Assembly: GCA_009775375.1 (NCBI GenBank)
Contig: VSPO01000003.1
Location: forward strand, 1-64,000
Direction of reading: 5' to 3'
From: Muribaculaceae bacterium
GTDB taxonomy: Bacteria > Bacteroidota > Bacteroidia > Bacteroidales > Muribaculaceae
Length of the DNA: 64,000 nucleotides
This document shows positions 36,118 through 46,956 of this stretch, piece after piece. Each line of letters starts with the position of its first letter. Positions within the stretch are counted from its first letter, which is position 1. A program made the translations under genes and the position numbers. Below the pieces are notes generated by a model, which worked only from the letters and a program-made list of their open reading frames with translations, was not told where the DNA came from and made no database searches.

Positions 36118-36609
36118 ATGAAAAGAATAGGAATATTGAGCGACACCCATGGAAAATGGGACGACCGGTTTGGGCAATACTTCAGCGATTGCGATGAAGT
36201 GTGGCATGCCGGGGATATCGGCGATTACGCCATTGTGGAGCGACTGGAGGAGATTGTGCCTGTGGTCAGGGCCGTCAGCGGAAATATCGACCACGGGATG
36301 GTCAGACGTAAATGCGGAGAATTGGAGATATTCACCGTGGAGGGTGTCAAGGTCTTGCTGACGCATATCGGAGGCTATCCCAATCGATGGGCTCCGGGGA
36401 TGAAAAAGATGCTTTCGGAGGAGGGAATCCGGCTGATGGTGGACGGACATTCCCATATTCTGAAAGTCATTTATGACAAGGAGCTTGGATTGCTACATGT
36501 CAATCCCGGAGCGGCGGGCGAAGCCGGATGGCATAGGGCGCGGACACTCGTGAAGCTGACAATCGACGGAGAAGACATGAAGGATTGCGAAATCATAGAG
36601 CTTGGATAA
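36118..36609 (+). CDS. YfcE-type metallophosphoesterase
   Basis: A 163-residue calcineurin-like phosphoesterase with all metal-binding motifs in order: SDTHG (8-12), HAGDIGD, GNIDH, LTHIGG and GHSH. It hydrolyses phosphodiesters with two metal ions in the cytoplasm; the natural substrate is unknown. It lies 10 bp after the DMT gene and may share its transcript. Confidence 0.93.
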   Translation: MKRIGILSDTHGKWDDRFGQYFSDCDEVWHAGDIGDYAIVERLEEIVPVVRAVSGNIDHGMVRRKCGELEIFTVEGVKVLLTHIGGYPNRWAPGMKKMLSEEGIRLMVDGHSHILKVIYDKELGLLHVNPGAAGEAGWHRARTLVKLTIDGEDMKDCEIIELG

Positions 36610-36668
36610 GGGGTAACGGAGAAAACATTCAGGGAGATGGCTTGTTTATATATCAAAAACGAGTCATT

Positions 36669-37400
36669 ATGAAGAAAACATTGCTTTTTTTATGCATGCT
36701 TTTGAGCATTGCATTTGCAAGGGGACAAGAAAATATCCCTTACACGGAACTTAACTACAATGTGCATTATCATTGGGGTCTGATAGATGTCTCAATCGCC
36801 CACGGGCTGGTCACTATAGAGAAGAATGGGGAGAACTTCGTCGGGACGCTCGACGGCAACAGCATCCCATGGAACGGCAGGGTATTCTGTGTCAGCGACA
36901 CTCTTAAAGCCGCCTTGACCCCCAATCTCGAAAGAATCGACTACGTCAACGGCTGGTATCTCAAGCCCAAAACAAACATTTATCGCAGCTCACAGTTTGA
37001 TCCCAACAACCCGATATTCTACAAAAATATAAAAGGGGAGGGAAAACTTGACGCCAGCGGCGAGACAATGGAGGCAATCGACATTACCGCCAATATGCTT
37101 TCGCTGTTCTATTATTTCCGCGTGCTTGACTTCCCGAAAATGAAAGACGGCGACGTAGTGGCAATCCCAATCCAAGGTGCGGAAGGCTCGCAGGAGGTCA
37201 GGGTGACTTACAAAGGGCGGTCGACATTCAATGTCGGCGACAATCATTACCAGACGTATCTTGTCGCGTTTGAATTCAGCTATAGAGGGGCCATGAGCGG
37301 CTACACGGTGGAGACCCAGATTTCATCAGAGAGCAGGATCCCTCTACGTTTTTCGTCGAGTCTGCCGATAGGTCATGTCGAAATGACATATCAAGAATGA
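36669..37400 (+). CDS. DUF3108 exported protein
   Basis: A 243-residue protein with signal peptide MKKTLLFLCMLLSIAFARGQ. The remainder is beta-rich with YNVHYHWGLIDVSIAHG and a conserved RVLDFPKMKDGD...IPI segment, as in DUF3108. The function is unknown. The ATG at 36669 starts the signal peptide; the longer frame overlaps the phosphoesterase. It converges on the hybrid sensor gene with only 7 bp between stops and no obvious terminator. Confidence 0.85.
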   Translation: MKKTLLFLCMLLSIAFARGQENIPYTELNYNVHYHWGLIDVSIAHGLVTIEKNGENFVGTLDGNSIPWNGRVFCVSDTLKAALTPNLERIDYVNGWYLKPKTNIYRSSQFDPNNPIFYKNIKGEGKLDASGETMEAIDITANMLSLFYYFRVLDFPKMKDGDVVAIPIQGAEGSQEVRVTYKGRSTFNVGDNHYQTYLVAFEFSYRGAMSGYTVETQISSESRIPLRFSSSLPIGHVEMTYQE

Positions 37401-37407
37401 TAGCGAA

Positions 37408-40400
37408 TCACAGCCCTCTCTCCTCCAGCTGCTCCACCGGCTCATCCTGAGAATTCTGTTGAAGAATCCTCGTGCGGAATTCGGTCGGGGTCATGCCCAT
37501 CACGCGTTTAAACGAAGTGGAGAAATGTGGCTGAGACGTGAACCCCAGACTATATGCCACCCGCGTGATGTCGATGTCGTGTCGTCGCAACAGCTCGCAT
37601 GCACGTTTAACTCTGACGCTCCGGATAAAATCGCTTGGCGACATGCCCACGAGTTGCTTCATCCTTCGATGCAGATGGGCCCTGGAGATGCCGATTTCGT
37701 CACTAAGACTCTCGACGCTAAGATTGTTGTCGTCGATATGCTTTTCGATAGCCTTGGTCACTTTTTCAATGAGCGATTCGTCATTGCCTTTGATTTCAGG
37801 CAACGCGATTTCTTCCGCCGGCTTCATCATGCCGGAGTATTTCCCTTTCACTCTCTGCCTGTTGCGAATAAGATTTCCGGCCATGGAGAACAGTTCTCCA
37901 ATGTCGAACGGCTTGGCGACATATCCGTCGGCCCCGAGCTGCCAACCGGAAAGACGGTCGGCAACTTCAGCCCGGGAACTGAGTAGAATCACGGGAATGT
38001 GGCTGGTGTCGGCATTTGACTTAAGAGTGCGGAGAAGGGTGAGCCCATCCATGACGGGCATCATGACATCGCTTACGATAATGTCGATGTCATTGCCTAA
38101 TAAAGCTTTCATGGCTTCGCTGCCATTTGCCGCCTCCATCACCTTCCACGATTTTGCGAAATTGGAGGCAATATATTCGCGTAATTCCTTATCGTCGTCA
38201 ACGATAAGGATTTTTCTCGGTGAGAAATTTTTTGAGACGGACCCTGTGTTGGCTCCGGATTCTATTTGCAAGGGATGATTGTCGGGGGAATCGCAAATAT
38301 CGTGTTTCCCTTCTGCGGAAGATTCCGGAGTCTCTGCCATCTTCAATTCCTTGGGGGAGAGATGGGATTTCCCGAGAGGGATTCTGACCGTAAAGACGCT
38401 TCCACGTATTCCATCGTCTCTGTTCCTGGCATTCAGGGAGCCATGATGAAGCAAGACAAGCTGGCGGGCAAGGTCGAGACCGATCCCGAATCCGGCGACG
38501 CGTCTGCTTGCCTGATAGAAACGTTCGAAAATCTTGTCAATATGCTTGGGATCGAGGCCTATGCCGGTGTCGGTCACGGATATTTCGGCGCACTCTCCGA
38601 TTTGCGGGTCATGTGCAACACATGTCCTTACTTCAATCTTTCCTTCATCGGGGGTATATTTTATAGCGTTGGTGATGAGATTGACAATTACCTTATCGAA
38701 ATTCATACGGTCGATCCATACTTCAGGTGTATCATCCTGCAGGACAGCTGACACTGTGATATTTTTACTCTGTGCCATGGGGCGATACAGGTCGATAATC
38801 TCCGTCGCGAAGCCATTGATGTCGGTAGGCTCCATAGAGAGCGTTTTCCTTCCCTTGTCGATCTTGCGGATTTCAAGCAGCTGGTTGGCGAGTCTGAGGA
38901 TTCGCTCTGCATTCCGGCAAGCCCTGCCCAACATGTCTTTCGACTCCTTGTCGAGGTCCTTTTCCCGGAGAAGAGTCTTCAACGGGCTGATTATGCAGGT
39001 GATCGGAGAACGAATCTCATGGGATATATCCATAAAAAATTTGATTTTCGCATCGTTGATGCGTTCGAGATTCCTCTTCCGGTAGAGCTTGAACAGGATA
39101 ACTGCAATCCCTGCGGCTACCAGGGCATAGAGGCATTTGGCAAATATGGAGAGATACCATGGCGGCGTCACGTAGACAGACAACTCAGTGACCGGGGAGA
39201 GCTCCCCATTGTCGGAAGCCCTGATGAAGACTTTGTGTCGGCCATAGGATAGTTTTGGGATGACAATCTGGCTGTTGCCCGGGGTCTTGGTGTTCCAGAC
39301 CTTGTCTCCGTCCATTCGCCATTCAAACGCCACATTCTCAGGGCCTCTGAAATCCATTGTCGAGACTTTTATCAGAAGATTGTTGTCGTTGTGCGACAGC
39401 CGGACTTCGCGATATCCTGTTGATGGGTCGGGCGTCAGTGACTTTTCCCCGTCGATTGTTTCCTTCTCCGTCAGTTTGTTGCCGTTCAGGAAGATTCCGG
39501 TTATAAAGACCGGTTTGTCCATCTTGACAGTCTTCACTAAGGAGGGCTTGAAAAACGTGAGACCTCTATTACCGACAAAGCACATCTCATCGCGTCGCTT
39601 ATCAAACATCGAATAGTGGAAAGCTGTTTCGGAGAGACCGTAGCCACCGTGGATGGACGTAATCATGCCGGATTCGGGATTATAGCGAGTCATTCCCAGC
39701 ATTGTCCCGATCCAGACAGTGCCAAGATTGTCGATTTGAATGGTGCGCACGTCGTTGTCCGCGAGTCCGTCAGCGTTCGTGAGACGGCGGAGAATGCGGT
39801 CGTTGTCGGGGTCGTAGATGATAAGCCCGTTGCTTGTGCCGAGAAGGAGTCGGCCATCATTGGTTTCGCTGATGGCATAAATAGACATTTTCTTGAATGC
39901 GTCTTGGTCGATTTTGCGGAATTTGCCTCTTTTCGTATCGAAGCACGACAATCCGCTGAAATGTCCGAGCCAGAGACGTCCCTTCTTTCCTGCCAAAGAG
40001 GAGCTGATCCAATTGCTGTAGAGATTTTCAGAACCCGGCTTTTCGGAATGGTGCTCGGTTAGTGTGCCTGTATCGGGATTGAAAACGAACAGACTCTCGC
40101 CGATTATGGAGATGAATAGATCGGAGGAGTCTTCGAATTTATTGATATGGAAAGTATCGGTGAATTTGTCAAGGGATAGTATTTTTTCGGTTTTTCCGTT
40201 GTCTATGTCCGTTTTTCGCAGAGTTCCGTTGCTTGAAACGGAGTATAGGATGCGGTTGTCGGCATTAAGAATTGCCCTGATGTCATGCTGACCGTCGATG
40301 TTGACGCTTCGGATTATCTTATTATCGTGGGAAACCTCCACGATATTTCCATCCTCCAGGGCGAGCCAAATGCCATCTTTGGAAAACTCTGCCGCGTTGA

Positions 40401-41496
40401 TGCCGCCCCGAAAACCCGGAATGGAAGATGCAAGCAGAAAGAAATTGAAAGGAAGAGGCTTATGCGGAGCCATTATGACTCCATGGTAGTCGCATCCAAT
40501 CCATAGGTTGTCGGAGGAATCCAAGTATATGGCTCCGATTTTTGCCTTTGAGATATCGATGTCGGCATTGAAGAAGCGTGAGCAACGGCGCAGTTTCATG
40601 CTGTCGGGATGAATCTTCCATAGTCCTTTGTTGGAAGCGACGATTGCTGTCCGATTGTCTCGCAGTTGCAGGGACGTTATTATAGCGCTGCCCATATCAC
40701 TGACGTCAATCGGAGTTGAAACCGTTGTTTTCGTGTTGAACAGAATAATTGATTTTGAACTGTAAACCAGGATTTCGTCGTTGGAATACTTTCTGAGTCC
40801 GAGTATGAACGTGTCACATATCGGGAAATTAGTCAGATTTCCGTTTTGTTTGAGCATTTGCAACTTGCCGGAATGAGTCCCCATAAAAATGGTCTTGTCG
40901 TCGTCGACCAACAAGGAATTTCCTTCGAAGCGAGGACCGAATGTGGCCAGTCTCATGGCTTCGTGGGTCGACGGTTCGTCGGTCATTCTTTCGGGGTCAA
41001 AAAGATACAGACCATTGCCCGCAACGATGAATAAGATAGTTCCGTCGTCTTGTTGGGCGATGTCGATTATGTAGCCGTCGAGCTTTTCAGACGGGGGCAG
41101 CTTGATTAGGCGGAACGTATCGGAGGCCGGATCGAAATAATTAAGGCCATTGGCAGTCCCGACCCAAATTCTTCCGCTCTTGTCGCAAAATACGCGTCTC
41201 ACGCGGTTGTCGCTAATGGAGCCGGGATTGTTTTGATCCTTTCGGAACACCTCGTGGTTGGCTCCATCGAACTTGATCAGCCCTGATTCAGTGGCAATCC
41301 AAATAAATCCGTTGCGGTCACGACAGAAATCATGATAAAACAATGATGATGAATTAGGGGAGGCGTTATAGGTGCGTGTAGCCTTCTTTATGGAATTATT
41401 GCAACCTTCATCAGAGACATTCGAGGCATACGTAATCCCGTCAAGGAGACAAAATGCCAGAGTGGTCAGTATTATGGAAAGGAACTTTAAGTTCAT
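37408..41496 (-). CDS. hybrid two-component system regulator of the xylan locus
   Basis: A 1362-residue one-protein signalling system. A signal peptide is followed by a periplasmic double beta-propeller (two-component-regulator propeller repeats such as DRNGFIWIATESGLIKFD and DKSGRIWVGTANGLNYFD), a Y_Y_Y domain (~690-780) and one membrane helix. The cytoplasmic part has a histidine kinase with His826 in FMDISHEIRSP, an ATPase domain, a receiver with Asp1143 in VSDVMMPVMDG, and an AraC-type DNA-binding domain (~1260-1350). It senses a xylo-oligosaccharide (inferred from neighbours) and activates the divergent genes. Confidence 0.96.
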   Translation of the reverse strand: MNLKFLSIILTTLAFCLLDGITYASNVSDEGCNNSIKKATRTYNASPNSSSLFYHDFCRDRNGFIWIATESGLIKFDGANHEVFRKDQNNPGSISDNRVRRVFCDKSGRIWVGTANGLNYFDPASDTFRLIKLPPSEKLDGYIIDIAQQDDGTILFIVAGNGLYLFDPERMTDEPSTHEAMRLATFGPRFEGNSLLVDDDKTIFMGTHSGKLQMLKQNGNLTNFPICDTFILGLRKYSNDEILVYSSKSIILFNTKTTVSTPIDVSDMGSAIITSLQLRDNRTAIVASNKGLWKIHPDSMKLRRCSRFFNADIDISKAKIGAIYLDSSDNLWIGCDYHGVIMAPHKPLPFNFFLLASSIPGFRGGINAAEFSKDGIWLALEDGNIVEVSHDNKIIRSVNIDGQHDIRAILNADNRILYSVSSNGTLRKTDIDNGKTEKILSLDKFTDTFHINKFEDSSDLFISIIGESLFVFNPDTGTLTEHHSEKPGSENLYSNWISSSLAGKKGRLWLGHFSGLSCFDTKRGKFRKIDQDAFKKMSIYAISETNDGRLLLGTSNGLIIYDPDNDRILRRLTNADGLADNDVRTIQIDNLGTVWIGTMLGMTRYNPESGMITSIHGGYGLSETAFHYSMFDKRRDEMCFVGNRGLTFFKPSLVKTVKMDKPVFITGIFLNGNKLTEKETIDGEKSLTPDPSTGYREVRLSHNDNNLLIKVSTMDFRGPENVAFEWRMDGDKVWNTKTPGNSQIVIPKLSYGRHKVFIRASDNGELSPVTELSVYVTPPWYLSIFAKCLYALVAAGIAVILFKLYRKRNLERINDAKIKFFMDISHEIRSPITCIISPLKTLLREKDLDKESKDMLGRACRNAERILRLANQLLEIRKIDKGRKTLSMEPTDINGFATEIIDLYRPMAQSKNITVSAVLQDDTPEVWIDRMNFDKVIVNLITNAIKYTPDEGKIEVRTCVAHDPQIGECAEISVTDTGIGLDPKHIDKIFERFYQASRRVAGFGIGLDLARQLVLLHHGSLNARNRDDGIRGSVFTVRIPLGKSHLSPKELKMAETPESSAEGKHDICDSPDNHPLQIESGANTGSVSKNFSPRKILIVDDDKELREYIASNFAKSWKVMEAANGSEAMKALLGNDIDIIVSDVMMPVMDGLTLLRTLKSNADTSHIPVILLSSRAEVADRLSGWQLGADGYVAKPFDIGELFSMAGNLIRNRQRVKGKYSGMMKPAEEIALPEIKGNDESLIEKVTKAIEKHIDDNNLSVESLSDEIGISRAHLHRRMKQLVGMSPSDFIRSVRVKRACELLRRHDIDITRVAYSLGFTSQPHFSTSFKRVMGMTPTEFRTRILQQNSQDEPVEQLEERGL

Positions 41497-41536
41497 ATGA
41501 ATTTTTATGGATTGGATGGTGTTATATTCGGTGGTG

Positions 41537-41544
41537 CAAAATTA
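41537..41544 (-). promoter_or_regulatory. -7 element of the hybrid sensor gene
   Basis: On the minus strand TAATTTTG fits TAnnTTTG; the start near 41530 gives a ~34-nt leader. No TTG is evident at -33. Confidence 0.5.
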
Positions 41545-41652
41545 AGTTTTTTGGATGGGATATCCGCTATTTTCAGTGTTAAAAAGCGAAGATGTAACGT
41601 AGGGGAATGGATTTGATACGATGGAAAGCCGACATGATTATTATCGTAATGA

Positions 41653-42885
<1,233 letters not shown>

Positions 42886-42889
42886 AGTC

Positions 42890-44518
42890 ATGAGAAAAGC
42901 AATAATCTTAATCATGGCGTCAGTGCTATCTCCTTGGACTTGTTTGCAAGCTGAGGAATATTCTGTTGACGGCGGCAAAGACTGCAAGGTGAAGGGAGTG
43001 TCGGTGATGACTAATCCCGTGATATGGGCGGATGCCCCCGATCCTGACGTGATAAGGGTTGGGGATGATTATTACATGGTCACGACGACGATGCACCTTA
43101 TGCCGGGTTGCCCGGTCATGCATTCCAAGGACCTTGTCAACTGGGAGACAATATCCTACGTGTTTGACACCCTCGACGACACTCCGAAATATCGTATGGA
43201 GGGAGGGACAGTCTATGGCAAAGGGCAATGGGCCACTTCGATACGGTATCACGACGGGATGTTCTACGTGCTTTTCTCTCCCAACGACCATCCTTACAAA
43301 TCATATGTCTATACCGCATCCGATCCAAAGGGACCGTGGAAGGTGCATTCCCGGTTGCCCCATTTTCATGATTCGTCGCTTCTTTTTGACGACGATGGAC
43401 GAGTCTACATATATTCTGGGTCGGGGACAATACATCTCACGGAGCTGGAGGCCGACCTTTCGGGAGTGAAAGCAGGCGGAGTGAACATGGATGTCATATC
43501 TCCCGACGAGGAGTCGCGCGGACTGCATGAAGGCACGAGAGTCGTGAAGCACAATGGCAAATACTATGCCATGGTCATCAACTGGCCGAAGACCGGGAGG
43601 CGGCAACTTTGCTATCGGGCAGACAAGATAACGGGGCCGTATGAAAAAATGACTGTGCTAAAGGATAATTTCGGCGGTTTTCCGAATCTTGCGCAAGGAT
43701 GCATAGTTGACGGAACGGAAGGCGATTGGTGGGCCATGATATTCCAGGACCGCGGAGCAGTAGGGAGGGTTCTGACGCTTAGTCCGGTGGCATGGAAGGA
43801 CGGTTGGCCCATGGTCGGCCCGGAAGGGGAGGGGAAAGTGCCCCTTCACGTCAGCTACACAGCCAAATCCTGCAAGCCGACGGAACTGGTCAGTTCGGAT
43901 TCTTTTGAGAGCGACCGCCTTGGCATCAATTGGCAATGGAATCACTGTCCCGACAATTCCGCATGGTCGTTGACGGAACGTCCCGGATATTTGCGCTTGC
44001 GCACGTCGAGAGTGGCGGATAATGTCTATGCCGCCCTCAACACTATATCGCAGCGAATGGAAGGTCCGGCATGCGACGGCTCCCTGCATCTCGACCTTTC
44101 CAACATGAAGGATGGCGATGTCGCGGGATTCGGGGCTTTCAACGGCCATTCGGCGTTACTTTCCGTCAAGGCTGAAAATGGAAAGAAATATCTTGTGCGT
44201 CACAACACAGTGGTCAATTTCAAGCCCGATTCCAAAATCATCAGCCATGTTGACGATGTGGAGGAGGAGAGGATAGAGATTCCTTCCGATGAGATCTATC
44301 TTAAGATTCTGGCGGATTTCCGCCTTGGCCGCGACGTGGCAAGTTGCCAATGGAGCTCCGACGGCAAAGATTGGAAGACTATCGGCAACGACTATAGAAT
44401 GAGATACGATTACACCCGGCTTTTCATGGGACAGCGTTTCGCCATATACAATTATGCCACAAAAACTCCCGGTGGTTACGTAGACGTTGATTCGTTCGAC
44501 TACCATTGCTATAAATGA
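42890..44518 (+). CDS. GH43 family glycosidase with C-terminal beta-sandwich
   Basis: A 542-residue exported protein. The five-bladed GH43 propeller (~40-335) has NPVIWADAPDPDVIRVGDDYY (catalytic-base Asp region), SSLLFDDDGRVYIYSG and GLHEGTRVVKHNGKYY (acid Glu region). The C-terminal ~190 residues form a GH43_C2-like sandwich (FESDRLGINWQWNH). It resembles GH43 subfamily 12 arabinofuranosidases/xylosidases; the subfamily is tentative. It starts 4 bp after the esterase stop. Confidence 0.9.
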   Translation: MRKAIILIMASVLSPWTCLQAEEYSVDGGKDCKVKGVSVMTNPVIWADAPDPDVIRVGDDYYMVTTTMHLMPGCPVMHSKDLVNWETISYVFDTLDDTPKYRMEGGTVYGKGQWATSIRYHDGMFYVLFSPNDHPYKSYVYTASDPKGPWKVHSRLPHFHDSSLLFDDDGRVYIYSGSGTIHLTELEADLSGVKAGGVNMDVISPDEESRGLHEGTRVVKHNGKYYAMVINWPKTGRRQLCYRADKITGPYEKMTVLKDNFGGFPNLAQGCIVDGTEGDWWAMIFQDRGAVGRVLTLSPVAWKDGWPMVGPEGEGKVPLHVSYTAKSCKPTELVSSDSFESDRLGINWQWNHCPDNSAWSLTERPGYLRLRTSRVADNVYAALNTISQRMEGPACDGSLHLDLSNMKDGDVAGFGAFNGHSALLSVKAENGKKYLVRHNTVVNFKPDSKIISHVDDVEEERIEIPSDEIYLKILADFRLGRDVASCQWSSDGKDWKTIGNDYRMRYDYTRLFMGQRFAIYNYATKTPGGYVDVDSFDYHCYK

Positions 44519-44541
44519 CACTTTAAGACAACTTGAATCTG

Positions 44542-46875
44542 ATGGCAAGAAAAACTATGATAATATGTGCCGCCACGCTTGCTTTGGCATCGTGCGTCAC
44601 TAAGAGTCCGGATATGGAGACAAAAATTGATGAACTGTATGCTAAAATGACTCAAGGGGAGAGAATCGCTCAGTTGAGAAGCTGCTATATGGATGACTTG
44701 TTCGCCCCGGACGGCAAGCTCGACACTGTCAAGTGCCGTGAGCTTATTCCGGACGGAATCGGCCAGTTTTCCCAGTTTGCGAGCCAGAAAATGATGGATG
44801 CCAATACTTTGCGCGACAGGGTGGCGGCGGTTCAGGATTGGATAAAGGAGAACACTCCCAACGGCATACCCGTGATGCCCCATGAAGAGGTGTTGAGTGG
44901 GGTCAACACGAGCGGATCCACGATTTATCCGCAGCAGATCGGTCAGGCTTGTTCGTTCAATACGGAGCTCGCCGAGCTGAAGACTCTCCAGACGGGCACA
45001 GCATTGAGGAAAATAGGCGGAACCTTATCGCTTTCCCCTATGGTCGACGTCTGCCGCACCCCGAGTTTCAACCGTCTGGAGGAATCTTATGGAGAAGACA
45101 GTTATCTGTCCGCTGCCATGGGAGTGGCTTTTGTGAAGGGCCTTCAGCAAGGCGATCTCCGTAAGGGAGTCGGCGCCTGCGCAAAGCATTATCTTGGATA
45201 TGGGGGTGGCGGAGATGCCGGAGAGAAGGAACTCATGGAGGAGATTCTTCTTCCCCATGAGGCGATGATACGTCTTGCCGGCTGCGACGTGGTCATGCCC
45301 GGATATCATGCTTTTAAAGGCACGAACTGCGTGGCAAACGGCGAGATACTTCGAGATATTCTTCGCGGCTACGTTGGATTTGACGGAATGGTGGTAAGCG
45401 ACTATACCGCCATCGACCAATTGCCGGACCTTTCCACCCAAGAAGAGAAGGCGGCAGCCGCGTTGAATGGCGGAAACGACGTAGACCTTCCTTTCGGAGC
45501 CAATTATGCCAGACTTCAGGAAGCTCTCGACAAAGGACTGGTGAAGGAGGAGGTTTTTGAGAAAGCTGTGAAAAACGTGCTTCGACATAAATTCCGTGCG
45601 GGGCTCTTCGACGACGATGCCTATCTCTACAGCAAGGAAAAAATTGTGCTCGACACGCCAGAGGAGCGGCAGACTGCCTATGACATAGCTTCGCAGTCGG
45701 TCATTTTGCTTGAAAACAATGGCATACTCCCGCTGAAGGAAAACAGCAACATTCTGCTGACCGGTCCGAATGCCAACACAATGTGGGCCATGTGTGGAGA
45801 CTATACCTATCCTGCGATGGCTTATTTCTGGAAAATGGTGACCGACAGCCTTGACAATCCTCACGTTGTTCCCTTGCTGGAGGGTATGAAGAACCGCCGG
45901 CCGGAGGGTGTCAACGTGACTTATTCAAGGGGATGCGACTGGACGGAAGAGGTGGAGACCAGATATTCCGCTTCCGGCGATGCCCGTGCATGGGAATATA
46001 AGCTTCTTCACCGTAAGGTGGATTCCGGCGAGAAAGCCGACAAGGCGGAGGCTTTGAGGCTTGCCAAGGATGCTGATGTAATTGTCGCCGCTGTCGGTGA
46101 GAACGTGATGCTGTCTGGTGAGAACCGTGACCGGCAAGGACTTAAATTGCCGGGGAAGCAACAGCAATTCGTGGAGGAGCTTATAGCCACAGGAAAACCG
46201 GTGGTGCTTGTTGTCTTTGGAGGCAGGGCACAGGTCATATCTGAAATCGCTCCGCGATGCGCAGCCGTTATCCAGGCCTGGTATCCTGGAGAGGAGGGTG
46301 GAAATGCCGTGGCTGATATCCTCTACGGCAAAATCTCCCCTTCAGCCAAACTTTCAGTCAGCTATCCCAACACTGAAATCTATGAGCCGATATGCTATAA
46401 TTATAGCGAAGGCAAAGACCCACGCGTGGCGTGGGAGTTCGGTTACGGTAAGAGCTACACCACTTTCGACTATAAAAACCTGACGGTGGAACCTGAGATT
46501 CCGACTGACTCGGAATCTGTCGAAATCTCTTTCGACGTGACTAATACCGGAAATATGAAAGGCGACGAGATAGCACAGATATATCTGTCGCCGAAGGGAG
46601 ATAACCAAAATATCCGTCCGATCCAGCTTCAGGGCTTTGCCCGGGTGTCGCTGAATCCCGGAGAGACCAAGAAAGTGAAGGTGAAACTATTTACAGAGCA
46701 GTTCGGCTACTATAGCAACTCCGGCAAAAGGCAGTGGAACATCGAGTCTGGCGATTTCATAGTCAAGATAGGCGCCTCGTCGCAAGACATCCGGCTGCGT
46801 AGTGACGTGTCGCTGAAGGGTGCGAAGGTCGAGAAACCCTTGAGAGAGCATTATCTCTCTGTGGCAGAACAATGA
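44542..46875 (+). CDS. GH3 family beta-glycosidase (likely beta-xylosidase), lipoprotein
   Basis: A 777-residue enzyme. The lipobox LASC puts the lipidated Cys at residue 18. The GH3 N-terminal barrel has nucleophile Asp287 in GMVVSDYTAID, the KHYLGYGGGGD loop, then the alpha/beta sandwich with acid/base candidate in AVGENVMLSGENRDRQ and a fibronectin-III-like end. It likely releases xylose from xylo-oligosaccharides. The first ATG at 44542 is used; an upstream TTG would only add MNL. Confidence 0.92.
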   Translation: MARKTMIICAATLALASCVTKSPDMETKIDELYAKMTQGERIAQLRSCYMDDLFAPDGKLDTVKCRELIPDGIGQFSQFASQKMMDANTLRDRVAAVQDWIKENTPNGIPVMPHEEVLSGVNTSGSTIYPQQIGQACSFNTELAELKTLQTGTALRKIGGTLSLSPMVDVCRTPSFNRLEESYGEDSYLSAAMGVAFVKGLQQGDLRKGVGACAKHYLGYGGGGDAGEKELMEEILLPHEAMIRLAGCDVVMPGYHAFKGTNCVANGEILRDILRGYVGFDGMVVSDYTAIDQLPDLSTQEEKAAAALNGGNDVDLPFGANYARLQEALDKGLVKEEVFEKAVKNVLRHKFRAGLFDDDAYLYSKEKIVLDTPEERQTAYDIASQSVILLENNGILPLKENSNILLTGPNANTMWAMCGDYTYPAMAYFWKMVTDSLDNPHVVPLLEGMKNRRPEGVNVTYSRGCDWTEEVETRYSASGDARAWEYKLLHRKVDSGEKADKAEALRLAKDADVIVAAVGENVMLSGENRDRQGLKLPGKQQQFVEELIATGKPVVLVVFGGRAQVISEIAPRCAAVIQAWYPGEEGGNAVADILYGKISPSAKLSVSYPNTEIYEPICYNYSEGKDPRVAWEFGYGKSYTTFDYKNLTVEPEIPTDSESVEISFDVTNTGNMKGDEIAQIYLSPKGDNQNIRPIQLQGFARVSLNPGETKKVKVKLFTEQFGYYSNSGKRQWNIESGDFIVKIGASSQDIRLRSDVSLKGAKVEKPLREHYLSVAEQ

Positions 46876-46956
46876 ATTGCGGGGTTGGAGTGAAGACCCA
46901 TTGCAAATTTAAGTATAAAAGAATAAACTAATAAAAAGAATAAATTAATATTAGTT